Below, piece by piece: positions 43,742 to 52,885 of a stretch of 64,000 bases of DNA (position 1 is its first letter; each line of letters begins with the position of its first letter). This stretch comes from CAWGGS01 sp963822095 (GTDB taxonomy: Bacteria > Desulfobacterota > Desulfobulbia > Desulfobulbales > Desulfocapsaceae), in the NCBI GenBank assembly GCA_963822095.1, contig CAWGGS010000066.1, positions 1-64,000 on the forward strand. The letters are read 5' to 3'. Both the position numbers and the translations under genes were made by a program. The notes under the pieces are model-generated. The model had not been told where the DNA came from, ran no database searches, and saw nothing but the letters and a program-made list of their open reading frames with translations.

Positions 43742-44560
43742 TCATTTTCCGGGGAGCAGATCGTCTCTTTCCTTCAGATCAACCATGACATTACGAAGTC
43801 CTAACAAATCAAAATAACTTAGTATTTGATTTCTATTTCGCCTGCTTACAAACCTTCTGAAATCCTTTCCCTGAAGCTCAATGGCAGTACGATTTTCGAA
43901 AGGGCGAACCCTACATCCTGTAAATCCCATTGCAGTGAGATATTTTTCGGCCTTGTCGATTCCCTGCAGGATCTCAAGCGAGAGAGCTCTTCCTGTTTCT
44001 ACCCGTGTAGCCAGGCATGAATTTGAGGGCAGGTTATAATTTTCCAGACCTTCAAGCTTGGCCAATTTGCGAATTTCAACCTTTTTCAAACCCACTTTGG
44101 CCAATGGAGTGTCTACCCCTAATTCCCGAATCGCCAAAATTCCTGGACGATGACCTTGGAGATCGTCCGCGTTGGTGCCGTCAACAAGAGTTGAAAATCC
44201 GTTTTTTTGGATCTCCTTAAGGAAGAGCTGGTAAATATTCTTCTTGCAGACATAACACCTCTGGGGCGAATTGGCAACAAACTCTTTTCTTGCCATCGGA
44301 TCAATTCTAATCCATTTTAATTCAGCCTTCTCTTTAAAATGCTGCAAAAAAACATGATGGACATTCTTACGACTGGCATCAGTTATAAGGCAGGAATCGG
44401 CAAAACATGCCATAACCCGGTCCTTTTCCAATACCTCACAGACAGCATGGAGGAGATAGGTCGAATCAATCCCTCCCGAGAAAGCGACGGCAACACGACC
44501 ATACTCAGCTATAATATGATTTAGTTTAGTACACTTACCTGCAAGACGTCCCTGTCTCAT
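43742..44560 (-). CDS. larE: LarE-family ATP-dependent sulfur transferase
   Basis: A PP-loop enzyme (VAVAFSGGIDSTYLLHAV) of the LarE family, which sacrifices a cysteine sulfur to make the thiocarboxylate groups of the nickel-pincer nucleotide. The cysteine equivalent to the sacrificial one is C182 in PSNSCLATRVETG (numbered from the ATG at 44560); a CYVCKKNIY motif lies in the middle. larB and larC are not in the window. It begins five bases after the homocysteine biosynthesis gene stop, so they are probably co-transcribed, which suggests a role in sulfur transfer other than lactate racemase. The frame is open further upstream, overlapping that gene. Confidence 0.87.
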   Translation of the reverse strand: MRQGRLAGKCTKLNHIIAEYGRVAVAFSGGIDSTYLLHAVCEVLEKDRVMACFADSCLITDASRKNVHHVFLQHFKEKAELKWIRIDPMARKEFVANSPQRCYVCKKNIYQLFLKEIQKNGFSTLVDGTNADDLQGHRPGILAIRELGVDTPLAKVGLKKVEIRKLAKLEGLENYNLPSNSCLATRVETGRALSLEILQGIDKAEKYLTAMGFTGCRVRPFENRTAIELQGKDFRRFVSRRNRNQILSYFDLLGLRNVMVDLKERDDLLPGK

Positions 44561-44565
44561 CTCTC

Positions 44566-45723
44566 TTAGTCGGCATCGGGTAAGGTTTGCGCCGGCGGAT
44601 TTAAGCAAAATTTTCCGTCTTTTATCCATTTTTTCAAGGTTTCGGCTATTTCACGAGCCTTGATAACACTTGAAAGCGGTGCAGTGGGCACCTCTTTGCC
44701 ATTGACCTCGATAAGCCCCGATTTCAGCTGGGCATAGCTGACTTCTCCATAGGTTCTTGATATCCCATTGGTATAGTCGTGCCCGTAATCAATGACCTGA
44801 GTAACGAGTTCCGCATCGGAAACACCAGTGTAAGCAGCCATTTCAGCATCTAGAATAGGAATGGGAATACCCAACCCCACAGCCAGGGAATTTCCATAAC
44901 CCAATATTGACAGGGCTCGCAGCCAACAGGCTGACATCTGTTTCATATCACCCTGAACCATTATGGTTCCGGCAGGTTTGCGAGGGACCCCTCCCTTGGT
45001 TCTCGGAACATTGGGATTATGCTGTGTACCATGCCAGGTTACGTACCCTATTCCTCCACCAAGAAAGATCCTCGTCCCGATTCCGATGGTTCTGTAATGA
45101 GGGTCGTTTAATAACGGACTGAGTTCACCCGCACTGCAGTAATTGGCATTTTGGCAATTGGGTTTAAGCATCCCCATATATGTATAGACCCGCTTTTCTG
45201 ACAGGTTCACAGCACAGTTGTAATTCTGATAGCCGTTTCTGGGGTTACAAAGCAGCGCAGAGGGGAGATCAGCAAGGGTGTATTCTTTTTTCATCTTCCT
45301 TGCCGCATAACAGTCTGTTCCGTAGGCCTTTGCCTCTAGAAAGACCTTTTTCCCCTTCAGCAGATCTTCTATGACATGCCCTCCGCCGTATCTGAATTCT
45401 CCCGGGTAGATCTTGTTCAGCGGATCATCTTCTGCAGGCTCTGTGGCACCGATAAACGCATCAACGGCAGCGAGTCCGGCATAGGCAGGGACCTTGTTTA
45501 TCCAAACCTTGGACGCCTTGATTGTGGGAGTCATCTGGCCAAAATTAATAAATGCCCCAGATGAACACATGGGTGCAAAAGTGCCGGTTGTTACGACATC
45601 CACCTCCTGGGCAGCCTGTTCAGCCCCTTTTTCTTTTACTATTCCAACCATCTCTTCAGCGGTAACCACAACGGCTTCACCTGCCTTGATCTTTGCATTT
45701 ATCTCTTCGTATGTCTTGGCCAT
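44566..45723 (-). CDS. Homocysteine biosynthesis protein (COG1900/DUF39)
   Basis: A 385-residue member of the family that forms homocysteine from aspartate semialdehyde and a reduced sulfur donor in methanogens and sulfate reducers. Conserved cysteines are visible at C53 (FAPMCSSGAFINFG) and C138 (YGTDCYAARK), in the positions known as important in the archaeal protein. GTRIFLGGGIGYVTWHGTQHNP is also diagnostic. C-terminal CBS or ferredoxin domains are absent and no separate NIL-ferredoxin partner is adjacent; instead larE follows immediately. Confidence 0.9.
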   Translation of the reverse strand: MAKTYEEINAKIKAGEAVVVTAEEMVGIVKEKGAEQAAQEVDVVTTGTFAPMCSSGAFINFGQMTPTIKASKVWINKVPAYAGLAAVDAFIGATEPAEDDPLNKIYPGEFRYGGGHVIEDLLKGKKVFLEAKAYGTDCYAARKMKKEYTLADLPSALLCNPRNGYQNYNCAVNLSEKRVYTYMGMLKPNCQNANYCSAGELSPLLNDPHYRTIGIGTRIFLGGGIGYVTWHGTQHNPNVPRTKGGVPRKPAGTIMVQGDMKQMSACWLRALSILGYGNSLAVGLGIPIPILDAEMAAYTGVSDAELVTQVIDYGHDYTNGISRTYGEVSYAQLKSGLIEVNGKEVPTAPLSSVIKAREIAETLKKWIKDGKFCLNPPAQTLPDAD

Positions 45724-45858
45724 TTTAAATTATTAAATATGAATTACGGTTAGTTGCTATAGGTAGACACAATCGTGTCTCCATCAATATCTTCTTCCAA
45801 ATTCATAGATTACCTCAGCATGCAAAAATTTCCAACTCTTATGCGCACCTTTTACACC

Positions 45859-45887
45859 TTGACAGAGTTTTTTCTATCCCCTACATT
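45859..45887 (+). promoter_or_regulatory. Sigma-70-type promoter of pheA
   Basis: TTGACA (45859-45864) and TACATT (45882-45887) are spaced by 17 bases, 101 bases before the pheA start. The -35 is perfect and the -10 is moderate. No obvious leader peptide rich in Phe is seen between the promoter and pheA. Confidence 0.6.
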
Positions 45888-45987
45888 TCTCAGCTGGCGG
45901 AAAAACGTCTATCCGGAATGAAAGTTTATCAATTATCATTTATTCAACATTTCCTTCCAACGCAAGGGAAGACAAACAGGGTAAGGC

Positions 45988-47088
45988 ATGACAACTGAAC
46001 AGAAGCAGGCGATTCTTGCCGTGCGAGACAATATAGACAGCATCGATAACCAAATTGTCACGCTGCTAAAAGATCGTATAGGTTATGCGATTGAGATCGG
46101 GAAGCTTAAGGACGAAGGTAAACGTGCCAAATGGGACCCCTTTCGTGAACGACAGATATTTGAACGTTTGATGAAGCTCAACAACGGCGTGTTTCCCGAG
46201 CAGGCACTGCATTCAATCTTTCATGAAATCATAACCAGTTGCAGACTTTCACAGAAAAAGGCAGAGGTCGCCTACCTCGGCCCGGAGGCAACCTTTTCGC
46301 ATCTTGCCGGGGTCAAATACTTCGGTCAATCGGCTGACTACAAACCGATGGAATCCATCGACGATATCTTTTCCGATGTTGAAAAGGGACGGGTTGCCTA
46401 CGGCATTGTCCCTGTTGAAAATTCCATTGAAGGTTCGGTTTTCTCCACTTTGGACTCCTTTATGAAATACAAAGTCCAGATATGCGGTGAAGTACGACTG
46501 GAAATCAGCCACAATCTTGTCTGCCGTTCAGGAAACATAGAGGATATCCAGAGTGTCGCCTCCCACTCTCAACCGCTTGCCCAATGTCGGGACTGGTTGC
46601 GAAAGCATTTGCCGAACGTTCCGACCCTGCCCGTTTTCTCCACCGGCGCCGCAGCCCAGATGGCCTCGAATAACCCAAACATCGGAGCGATAGCCTCTTC
46701 TCTGGCTATAAAGACCTATGAGTTGCAGGTGGTGGTTAAAGGTATAGAGGATTATCGGGGCAATACCACGAGATTTCTGGTGATCGGCAAAAAATCTCCC
46801 AATGCCAGCGGCTCTGATCGCACATCTCTTCTTCTGGGACTCATGGATCGACCGGGCTCCCTTAACGAGGCGTTGACCATTCTCTCAGAAGAAAAAATCA
46901 ACCTTGCTAAGATCGAATCCCGGCCGGTCAAGGGAAAGCAGTGGAAATATCTATTCTTCATAGATATGATGGGGCATATAGAAAGTGAGAAGATCCGCAT
47001 CGGATGTGAACGTTTGCGTGGACTTTGTTCCTACTATGAATGGTTGGGATCCTATCCTTCTTCCGATGAATCAACCTCCAATTCGTGA
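45988..47088 (+). CDS. pheA: Bifunctional chorismate mutase/prephenate dehydratase
   Basis: The P-protein of phenylalanine synthesis, 366 residues. The AroQ chorismate mutase (about 5-85: IDSIDNQIVTLLKDRIGYAIEIGKLK) comes first, the dehydratase (about 92-270: VAYLGPEATFSHLAGVKYFG; GIVPVENSIEGSVFSTLD; NTTRFLVIGK) next, and an ACT domain (about 280-355, DRPGSLNEALTILSEEKINLAKIESRPVKG) last for feedback by Phe. Its 3' end overlaps the convergent moaA gene by 18 bases. Confidence 0.95.
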   Translation: MTTEQKQAILAVRDNIDSIDNQIVTLLKDRIGYAIEIGKLKDEGKRAKWDPFRERQIFERLMKLNNGVFPEQALHSIFHEIITSCRLSQKKAEVAYLGPEATFSHLAGVKYFGQSADYKPMESIDDIFSDVEKGRVAYGIVPVENSIEGSVFSTLDSFMKYKVQICGEVRLEISHNLVCRSGNIEDIQSVASHSQPLAQCRDWLRKHLPNVPTLPVFSTGAAAQMASNNPNIGAIASSLAIKTYELQVVVKGIEDYRGNTTRFLVIGKKSPNASGSDRTSLLLGLMDRPGSLNEALTILSEEKINLAKIESRPVKGKQWKYLFFIDMMGHIESEKIRIGCERLRGLCSYYEWLGSYPSSDESTSNS

Positions 47089-48111
47089 CATACGACCATT
47101 ACAGGGAGCCTGAGGAATTTCCGCCGGGCTTTCCTGTATGGTGTGTCCCTTGTGCTTGGCGAGAATGGTAGTCCTAATGGCTGACCTCAGATCGTCATCA
47201 CTCCCCCCGCCTCTTAAAAGCTCTCTTATGTCCGTTTCCTGATCGCTTAACAGGCAGGATCGCAATCTTCCTTCGGAGGTCAATCGTAACCGATTGCAAC
47301 TATCGCAGAAATGGTGACTGATCGGACTTATAAAACCTATCTCGCCTTCACGTCCCCCGGGATCGATTATTTTAAATACTCGTGCGGGTCCTTCGGAGTT
47401 CAGTCCGCGCAGCGGTATGAGGCTATACGCTCGAGCAATCAATGATCTAATTTCAGCTGCGGGGTAGAAATACGTCTTATCCCATCTACTGTTTGCACCC
47501 ACAGGCATAAATTCGATAAATCGAACCTGTATGGGTTGTGCAAGAGCAAATTCGGCGAAATCAAGGAACTCGTCGTCGTTGACCCCACGCATTGCAACGA
47601 CATTCAACTTCAAACGGAAACCTACCTCCTTTGCGGTCTCTATTCCCTGTCGTACTCTGGAAAAGAGATCCTTGCCCGTTATCTGAGTGAATTTTGCGGG
47701 TTGGAGTGTATCAAGTGAAATATTAAGATGTTGTACTCCAGTCTCAAATAGTCTTTGCGCTTTTTCTTGCAAAGATACACCGTTGGTTGTCAAACGCACC
47801 TGATCCAACCCCTCAATGTGATCAAGCTCGCGAATAAAATCCAGCACACCGCGCCTGACCAGCGGTTCTCCACCGGTAAGACGAACCTTGGTCATCCCCA
47901 TCGAGATCGCAACCCGAACGAAACGAAGCAGTTCTTCATAGCTAAGAAGCTGGTATTGCTTTAAAACATCAATAGTTTTGAGATGTGAGTCTTTTCCATC
48001 CACATTGTCGGGAAGACAATACATACACCGCAGATTACAGCGATCAGTAATAGAAAGGCGCAAATACGATATGGTGCGTGAAAATTGGTCTACAAGCTGG
48101 TTGAAAGGCAT
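47071..48111 (-). CDS. moaA: GTP 3',8-cyclase MoaA
   Basis: The first enzyme of molybdenum-cofactor synthesis, a radical-SAM protein with two clusters. The N-terminal triad is C25, C29, C32 (DRCNLRCMYCLP); the C-terminal cluster is HHFCDSCNRLRLTSEGRLRSCLL; the end RMSRIGG carries the conserved double glycine. 346 residues. No other moa genes are nearby. It converges on pheA with an 18-base overlap. Confidence 0.95.
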   Translation of the reverse strand: MPFNQLVDQFSRTISYLRLSITDRCNLRCMYCLPDNVDGKDSHLKTIDVLKQYQLLSYEELLRFVRVAISMGMTKVRLTGGEPLVRRGVLDFIRELDHIEGLDQVRLTTNGVSLQEKAQRLFETGVQHLNISLDTLQPAKFTQITGKDLFSRVRQGIETAKEVGFRLKLNVVAMRGVNDDEFLDFAEFALAQPIQVRFIEFMPVGANSRWDKTYFYPAAEIRSLIARAYSLIPLRGLNSEGPARVFKIIDPGGREGEIGFISPISHHFCDSCNRLRLTSEGRLRSCLLSDQETDIRELLRGGGSDDDLRSAIRTTILAKHKGHTIQESPAEIPQAPCNGRMSRIGG

Positions 48112-48212
48112 GGTATTTCGGTAAATTTTAAATATTTCATAGCGTTAATAAGAAAAACAACAAAATACAAACAATTCCAATATTATCCTAATAAACTTAA
48201 GCATCGATCCTA

Positions 48213-48241
48213 TTGACATTCCCCTCATTGAAATATATATT
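48213..48241 (+). promoter_or_regulatory. Sigma-70-type promoter of tsaD
   Basis: TTGACA (48213-48218), a 17-base spacer and TATATT (48236-48241) give a near-consensus promoter, with about 78 bases to the tsaD start. Confidence 0.75.
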
Positions 48242-48319
48242 GCCTACCTCTCATCAGCGCAATTCTCTTTAATTGATAATTGCTATTTTTACCCTCAAAG
48301 TCCGGATAATGCAACACCC

Positions 48320-49327
48320 ATGCTTACATTAGGTATTGAAAGCTCATGCGATGATACAGCGGCCGCCGTCTTAAAGGACGACAACACCCTCCTGGCCAGT
48401 GTCGTCAATGGGCAAGATGCATTACACGCACGCTATGGTGGAGTTGTTCCGGAGCTTGCTTCACGAAGACATCTGGAGTCCATCTATCCGGTGGTTGGGG
48501 AAGCTTTGAATATTTCCGGTGTAACATTAAAGGATATCGACCTCATTGCAGTCACCAAGGGTCCCGGCCTGATAGGCTCACTATTAGTTGGCTTCTCGTA
48601 TGCAAAAGCCGTCTCCTATGTCAGTAAGATCCCTCTCATAGGAGTCGACCATATGGCGGGACACCTGCTTTCAGTCTTCCTTGAAAACGATAAGCCCGAT
48701 TTTCCTTTTATTGCCCTTATCGTCTCGGGAGGAACAAGTTCGCTTTTTCTCTGTCGATCCCACTCGGAATTTACTCTGTTGGGTAGGACCAGGGATGACG
48801 CCGCAGGAGAAGCCTTTGACAAGGTGGCTAAACTCATGAATCTCGAGTATCCAGGTGGTCCTCATGTTGCAAAAGAAGCGGAGAACGGAAACAAAGAAGC
48901 CATAATTTTTCCACGGGCCTGGCTGGAAGAAGACTCCCTGGATTTCAGTTTCAGCGGATTAAAAACAGCGGTTCTCACCTATCTCCAGAGCAAAAAGAAG
49001 GCCTGTGAAGACGTAAAAGTGGCAGATGTCTGTGCCTCTTTTCAGGAGGCTGTAATAGACGTTTTGGTGGAAAAAACGATTCTGGCGACCCAGAAATATT
49101 CACTTGCAACCGTAGTCATGGGGGGAGGCGTTTCCTCCAACGGTCGACTCAGGGCAGTTATGGGAAAGCGGTGCAATGAAAATGGACTCAGACTCTTTGT
49201 GCCAAGGCCGTCATTTTGTACCGATAATGGCGCAATGATCGCCCTGGCAGGATATTTTCAGTTCCAAACCACAGGCCCTATGCATTATAATGAGGATGTC
49301 TATTCCCGTTCACCCCTTGGATCCTAA
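48320..49327 (+). CDS. tsaD: tRNA N6-adenosine threonylcarbamoyltransferase TsaD
   Basis: The catalytic subunit that transfers threonylcarbamoyl to A37 of ANN-decoding tRNAs. LTLGIESSCDDTAAAV opens the ASKHA fold; metal ligands H111 and H115 are in GVDHMAGHLLSV; VVMGGGVSSNGRLR and FCTDNGAMIALAG close it. Length 335 is normal. It is followed closely by a DUF2062 gene and rsmA. Confidence 0.95.
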   Translation: MLTLGIESSCDDTAAAVLKDDNTLLASVVNGQDALHARYGGVVPELASRRHLESIYPVVGEALNISGVTLKDIDLIAVTKGPGLIGSLLVGFSYAKAVSYVSKIPLIGVDHMAGHLLSVFLENDKPDFPFIALIVSGGTSSLFLCRSHSEFTLLGRTRDDAAGEAFDKVAKLMNLEYPGGPHVAKEAENGNKEAIIFPRAWLEEDSLDFSFSGLKTAVLTYLQSKKKACEDVKVADVCASFQEAVIDVLVEKTILATQKYSLATVVMGGGVSSNGRLRAVMGKRCNENGLRLFVPRPSFCTDNGAMIALAGYFQFQTTGPMHYNEDVYSRSPLGS

Positions 49328-49336
49328 CCCGAGACC

Positions 49337-49837
49337 ATGAAACTCTCTCGTTTAAGCAAATACTACTATCTGAAATTTGTCAGGCTCAAGGGCGATCCGA
49401 GATCGTTGGCAGTGGGGGCTGCGATCGGAGTATTTGTCGGGCTTACGCCCACTATTCCTTTGCATACCGTTGCCATCATTGCCCTGACAGTTGCCACCAG
49501 GACGTCTTTTATTTCTGCATATACAGCGAGTTGGCTGGTGTGCAATCCTTTCACGTACGTACCCATATATTACTTTTCCCTGGTGATCGGCAATGCAGTT
49601 ACCCCGTATGAACTTAACTGGGAAAAGATTCGAGACGTCCTGAATCTGCTTCTCTCCCATCCTGGAATCAAAGAATCGATTGCCGCTCTGTTCAACCTCG
49701 GATTTGAAGCAATAACGGTGATGGTGGTCGGCGGTGTTCTTCTGGCGATTCCCTTTACTATCGCCAGTTATTATTTCTCCCGTTCTCTCTTTATCAAGAT
49801 CCGCAAAAAACGACAGGAAAAGCACGTATTGCACTAA
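49337..49837 (+). CDS. DUF2062 membrane protein
   Basis: A 166-residue integral membrane protein. Its pattern, GDPRSLAVGAAIGVFVGLTPTIPLHTVAIIALTVATRTSFISAYTASWLVCNPFTYVPIYYFSLVIG, is that of DUF2062, a family of unknown function with three or four helices. The ATG is nine bases after tsaD. The family is common next to rRNA or cell-envelope genes; no role can be assigned. Confidence 0.87.
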   Translation: MKLSRLSKYYYLKFVRLKGDPRSLAVGAAIGVFVGLTPTIPLHTVAIIALTVATRTSFISAYTASWLVCNPFTYVPIYYFSLVIGNAVTPYELNWEKIRDVLNLLLSHPGIKESIAALFNLGFEAITVMVVGGVLLAIPFTIASYYFSRSLFIKIRKKRQEKHVLH

Positions 49838-49880
49838 AAACACCAAGAAATACCTGCTCATTCCAATACAGTTACGACAA

Positions 49881-50774
49881 ATGGCTGGTTATCAAAAAAC
49901 CAAACAAACTCTTGCGGCCCACAAGCTTTCTCCCAAAAAGCGATTTGGCCAGAACTTTCTTGTCCACCGGCAGACTGCCGAGGCGATCGTCGCTGCAGCA
50001 GGAATAGAAAAAGAGGATACCGTTGTCGAGGTAGGCGTGGGGCTGGCAGCTCTCACCATCCCACTGGCCGAGGCTGCCGGTCACGTTTTCGGTATTGAAA
50101 TAGATAGCGGTATCATTAGATATCACCGGGAGGAAAATGATCTGCCCGGCAACGTCACCTTAATCCATGGTGACATTTTAAAATCTGACTTTATAGAGCT
50201 TACAGCCAGGTGCGAAGGTCCCCTTAAGATTATGGCCAACCTCCCCTACTCTATCTCTAATCCTTTTGTGTTCAAACTCATTGATAACAGATTACAGATG
50301 AACTGGGCCACCGTAATGTTGCAAAAGGAGGTGGCCGAACGGCTGACCGCCTCCCCTGGAAGCAAAGACTATGGGATCCCCACCGTACTCCTGCAATCCT
50401 GCGCCACCGTTAAACGGTTGATGCGTCTGAAACCTGGCGAATTCCATCCCCGACCAAAGATAGACTCCGTGGTCGTTCGCATTGACTTCTCCGGAGACAG
50501 TAAACGGCTGCAAGCCCTACCGGTCTACGATTACAATATTTTCCGCCAGATAGTAAAGGCCGCTTTCAGCCAACGGCGCAAGACACTCGTCAATACTCTT
50601 TGCAATGCTGAACTCTTCCGATCCTATTTCAAGGAAGGGAAAGGGGAAGGAAAGGAAATTGTTTCCAACGTGATTGAGGAGGCAGGAATAGACCTTGGAA
50701 CCAGAGCTGAAAGACTTCTTCTCGAGGAATTTGTAAAGTTGGCCGTTGCCGCAAAAAGACATGTCAAAGTGTAA
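49881..50774 (+). CDS. rsmA: 16S rRNA (adenine1518/1519-N6)-dimethyltransferase RsmA
   Basis: KsgA-type enzyme that dimethylates two adenines in helix 45 of 16S rRNA. KKRFGQNFLVHRQTAEAIV at the N terminus, VVEVGVGLAALTIPLAE (SAM motif I), MANLPYSISNPFVFKL (NLPY catalytic motif IV) and FHPRPKIDSVVVRI are diagnostic. The ATG at 49881 (MAGYQKTKQTLAAHKLSPKKRFGQ) is chosen over an upstream in-frame start that lies inside the DUF2062 gene. About 297 residues. Confidence 0.93.
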   Translation: MAGYQKTKQTLAAHKLSPKKRFGQNFLVHRQTAEAIVAAAGIEKEDTVVEVGVGLAALTIPLAEAAGHVFGIEIDSGIIRYHREENDLPGNVTLIHGDILKSDFIELTARCEGPLKIMANLPYSISNPFVFKLIDNRLQMNWATVMLQKEVAERLTASPGSKDYGIPTVLLQSCATVKRLMRLKPGEFHPRPKIDSVVVRIDFSGDSKRLQALPVYDYNIFRQIVKAAFSQRRKTLVNTLCNAELFRSYFKEGKGEGKEIVSNVIEEAGIDLGTRAERLLLEEFVKLAVAAKRHVKV

Positions 50775-50810
50775 TAAGGCTTTGTTACAAATTATCAGTC
50801 CCCTGTCCTA

Positions 50811-52850
50811 TCACGAGTCCTCTTCCGAGCTCTCCGTGGTGGTATCATCTTCAGAACGGCTTTGTACTTCGAGTTTCTGGAGACCGGGCAGAGGCAGGTT
50901 TTGTTTTTCCTGTATAATGGATCTCCCAGTCGACTCGGCAACCCGCCTGACCACCCGGTTGGAAACTCGCTTTCCTTTAGCCGCCGGCCCTTTGATTAGA
51001 TAATCGCCGAAGCTTATCTCTATCACGTTGGTCTTGGCCCTGCTCGACGGCATAAGGCCGATCCGAGCGTATTTATCATCGCCATCTAAGAGCAGCATAA
51101 TCCGGGAGCGCGGATGTTCGTCGAAAAGCCTGTATTCCTTTTCCAGGATAAACTTAGGCATCTTGAAGCGTTTGGCATAGACATGACCGTCCCTGCCGTC
51201 TCGATAGATCATGTTGAAGACCAGGTTCCTGTTCACCTTTCCAAGCCATGCCAGCTCGTGACCAACAAAGAGCTTTTCAGATACTGGAATAATCTTATAC
51301 ATGCCGCTGGAAAAGATAAGCAACAACCTGTCGTACTCTGAACAGGCCTCAGAAAGGTCATTTTTTTCGTCCTCGAATTTGATCGAAGAACCGAGAAACC
51401 CGGAGGCACGATTGTACCCAATGTGCAGGTTGGCAATGGCTATCTTTCTGGCGATAACCTCTGTGAACTCGGTTATCTCAGTATGACGTGGGTGGAGATG
51501 ACCATACCGTTTGAGCAGACTGTCGATGTAGGTGATTGTGAACCCCACCGTATTCTTCAGGTGTTTTTTAATTATCGCGATATCTTTTTCAATCGCTTTA
51601 ATCTCTTTTTGCTGCCTGTTTATATCGTAGCGGGAGATTCGTTTGATCTTGATCTCCAGCAGATGATCTATATCCTCCTTGGTAACCGGCCGAATCAGGG
51701 AATCGGCAAAAGGTTCCAATGAGGTCAGAATGCGCTCATTGATGGCCTTGAGGCTGGTCTCTTCTTCGATGTCTTTGTAGATGCGCTCCTCGATGAAGAT
51801 CTGCTCAAGCTTTTTAATGTGTAATTTTTCCAGCTGTCGGGCAAGGTCGATATCCAGCTCACGGGTAAGGTCCTTGTGCAGTTTGTCGGTGTTGTACCGT
51901 AAAACATCTTCAACGGTTGAGACATCTGGTGTCTTGTCTCGAATGATCGTCAGGTTGGGGCTGATCGGGACCTCGCAATCGGTAAAGGCATACAGGGCTT
52001 TGATGGTATCTTTGGCATAGATGCCCCTTGCCAGCTTGATCTCGATCTCGACCTCTTCAGCGGTATAATCTTCAATGGAGGATATCTTGATCTTTCCGGC
52101 CTTGGCTGCCTTTTCCACAGAATCAATCAGGGATTCTGTGGTGGTCGTATACGGAATCTCTCGGATGACGATGGTCTTTTCGTTAACCTCCTCGATCCTG
52201 GCTCGGCAACGAATCTTGCCGTTGCCGTGATCATACTGCGAAACATCGACTAGACCTTTCTGCTGAAAATCCGGATAGATCTCAAACTCCTCGTCTCTGA
52301 GGATCTTTTTCTGGGCCTCCAGCAGTTCGCAAAAATTATGCGGCATGATCTTGGTGGCCATACCAACGGCAATGCCGTCTGCACCCTGCAACAGCAGGAT
52401 TGGTATCTTGGCCGGCAGGGTCACAGGCTCCATCATCCTGCCATCGTAAGACTCCTCGTATTCCGTCAGGTCCTTATTAAAGATGACCTCGCGAGCCAAA
52501 GGAGAAAGCCTGCATTCGATATACCGTGGCGCCGATGCCTGATCACCCGTGAAAATGTTGCCGTAATTTCCCTGACGGTCAATCAGATAACCCTTGTTGG
52601 CGAGATTAACGAGTGCCGCAAAGATCGAGGCGTCACCATGGGGGTGCAGTTTCATGGTCTCGCCAACCACATTGGCGACCTTATGGAAACGCCCGTCATC
52701 CATGTTATGCAGTGTCTGCAATAGGCGGCGTTGAACCGGCTTGAAGCCGTCATTGATGTCCGGAATGGCCCGTTCCTTGATCACATAGGAGGTGTACTCA
52801 AGGAAGTTCTGGTCGAAGAGTCTATGAAGTTTGCCGAGCGTTGATTCCAT
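50811..52850 (-). CDS. parC: DNA topoisomerase IV subunit A
   Basis: The DNA-cleaving subunit of a type IIA topoisomerase. The catalytic tyrosine is Y110 in SAPRYIECRLSPLA; DGFKPVQRRLLQTLHNM and KLHPHGDASIFAALVNLA are conserved winged-helix motifs. At 679 residues it is shorter than GyrA, and the C-terminal beta-propeller appears reduced, with an acidic tail EDDTTTESSEEDS, so it fits ParC better than GyrA. The partner gene lies 35 bases upstream. Confidence 0.9.
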   Translation of the reverse strand: MESTLGKLHRLFDQNFLEYTSYVIKERAIPDINDGFKPVQRRLLQTLHNMDDGRFHKVANVVGETMKLHPHGDASIFAALVNLANKGYLIDRQGNYGNIFTGDQASAPRYIECRLSPLAREVIFNKDLTEYEESYDGRMMEPVTLPAKIPILLLQGADGIAVGMATKIMPHNFCELLEAQKKILRDEEFEIYPDFQQKGLVDVSQYDHGNGKIRCRARIEEVNEKTIVIREIPYTTTTESLIDSVEKAAKAGKIKISSIEDYTAEEVEIEIKLARGIYAKDTIKALYAFTDCEVPISPNLTIIRDKTPDVSTVEDVLRYNTDKLHKDLTRELDIDLARQLEKLHIKKLEQIFIEERIYKDIEEETSLKAINERILTSLEPFADSLIRPVTKEDIDHLLEIKIKRISRYDINRQQKEIKAIEKDIAIIKKHLKNTVGFTITYIDSLLKRYGHLHPRHTEITEFTEVIARKIAIANLHIGYNRASGFLGSSIKFEDEKNDLSEACSEYDRLLLIFSSGMYKIIPVSEKLFVGHELAWLGKVNRNLVFNMIYRDGRDGHVYAKRFKMPKFILEKEYRLFDEHPRSRIMLLLDGDDKYARIGLMPSSRAKTNVIEISFGDYLIKGPAAKGKRVSNRVVRRVAESTGRSIIQEKQNLPLPGLQKLEVQSRSEDDTTTESSEEDS

Positions 52851-52885
52851 ATGGTCCGTTTTATTTAGAAAAATCTCTAGGAAGC

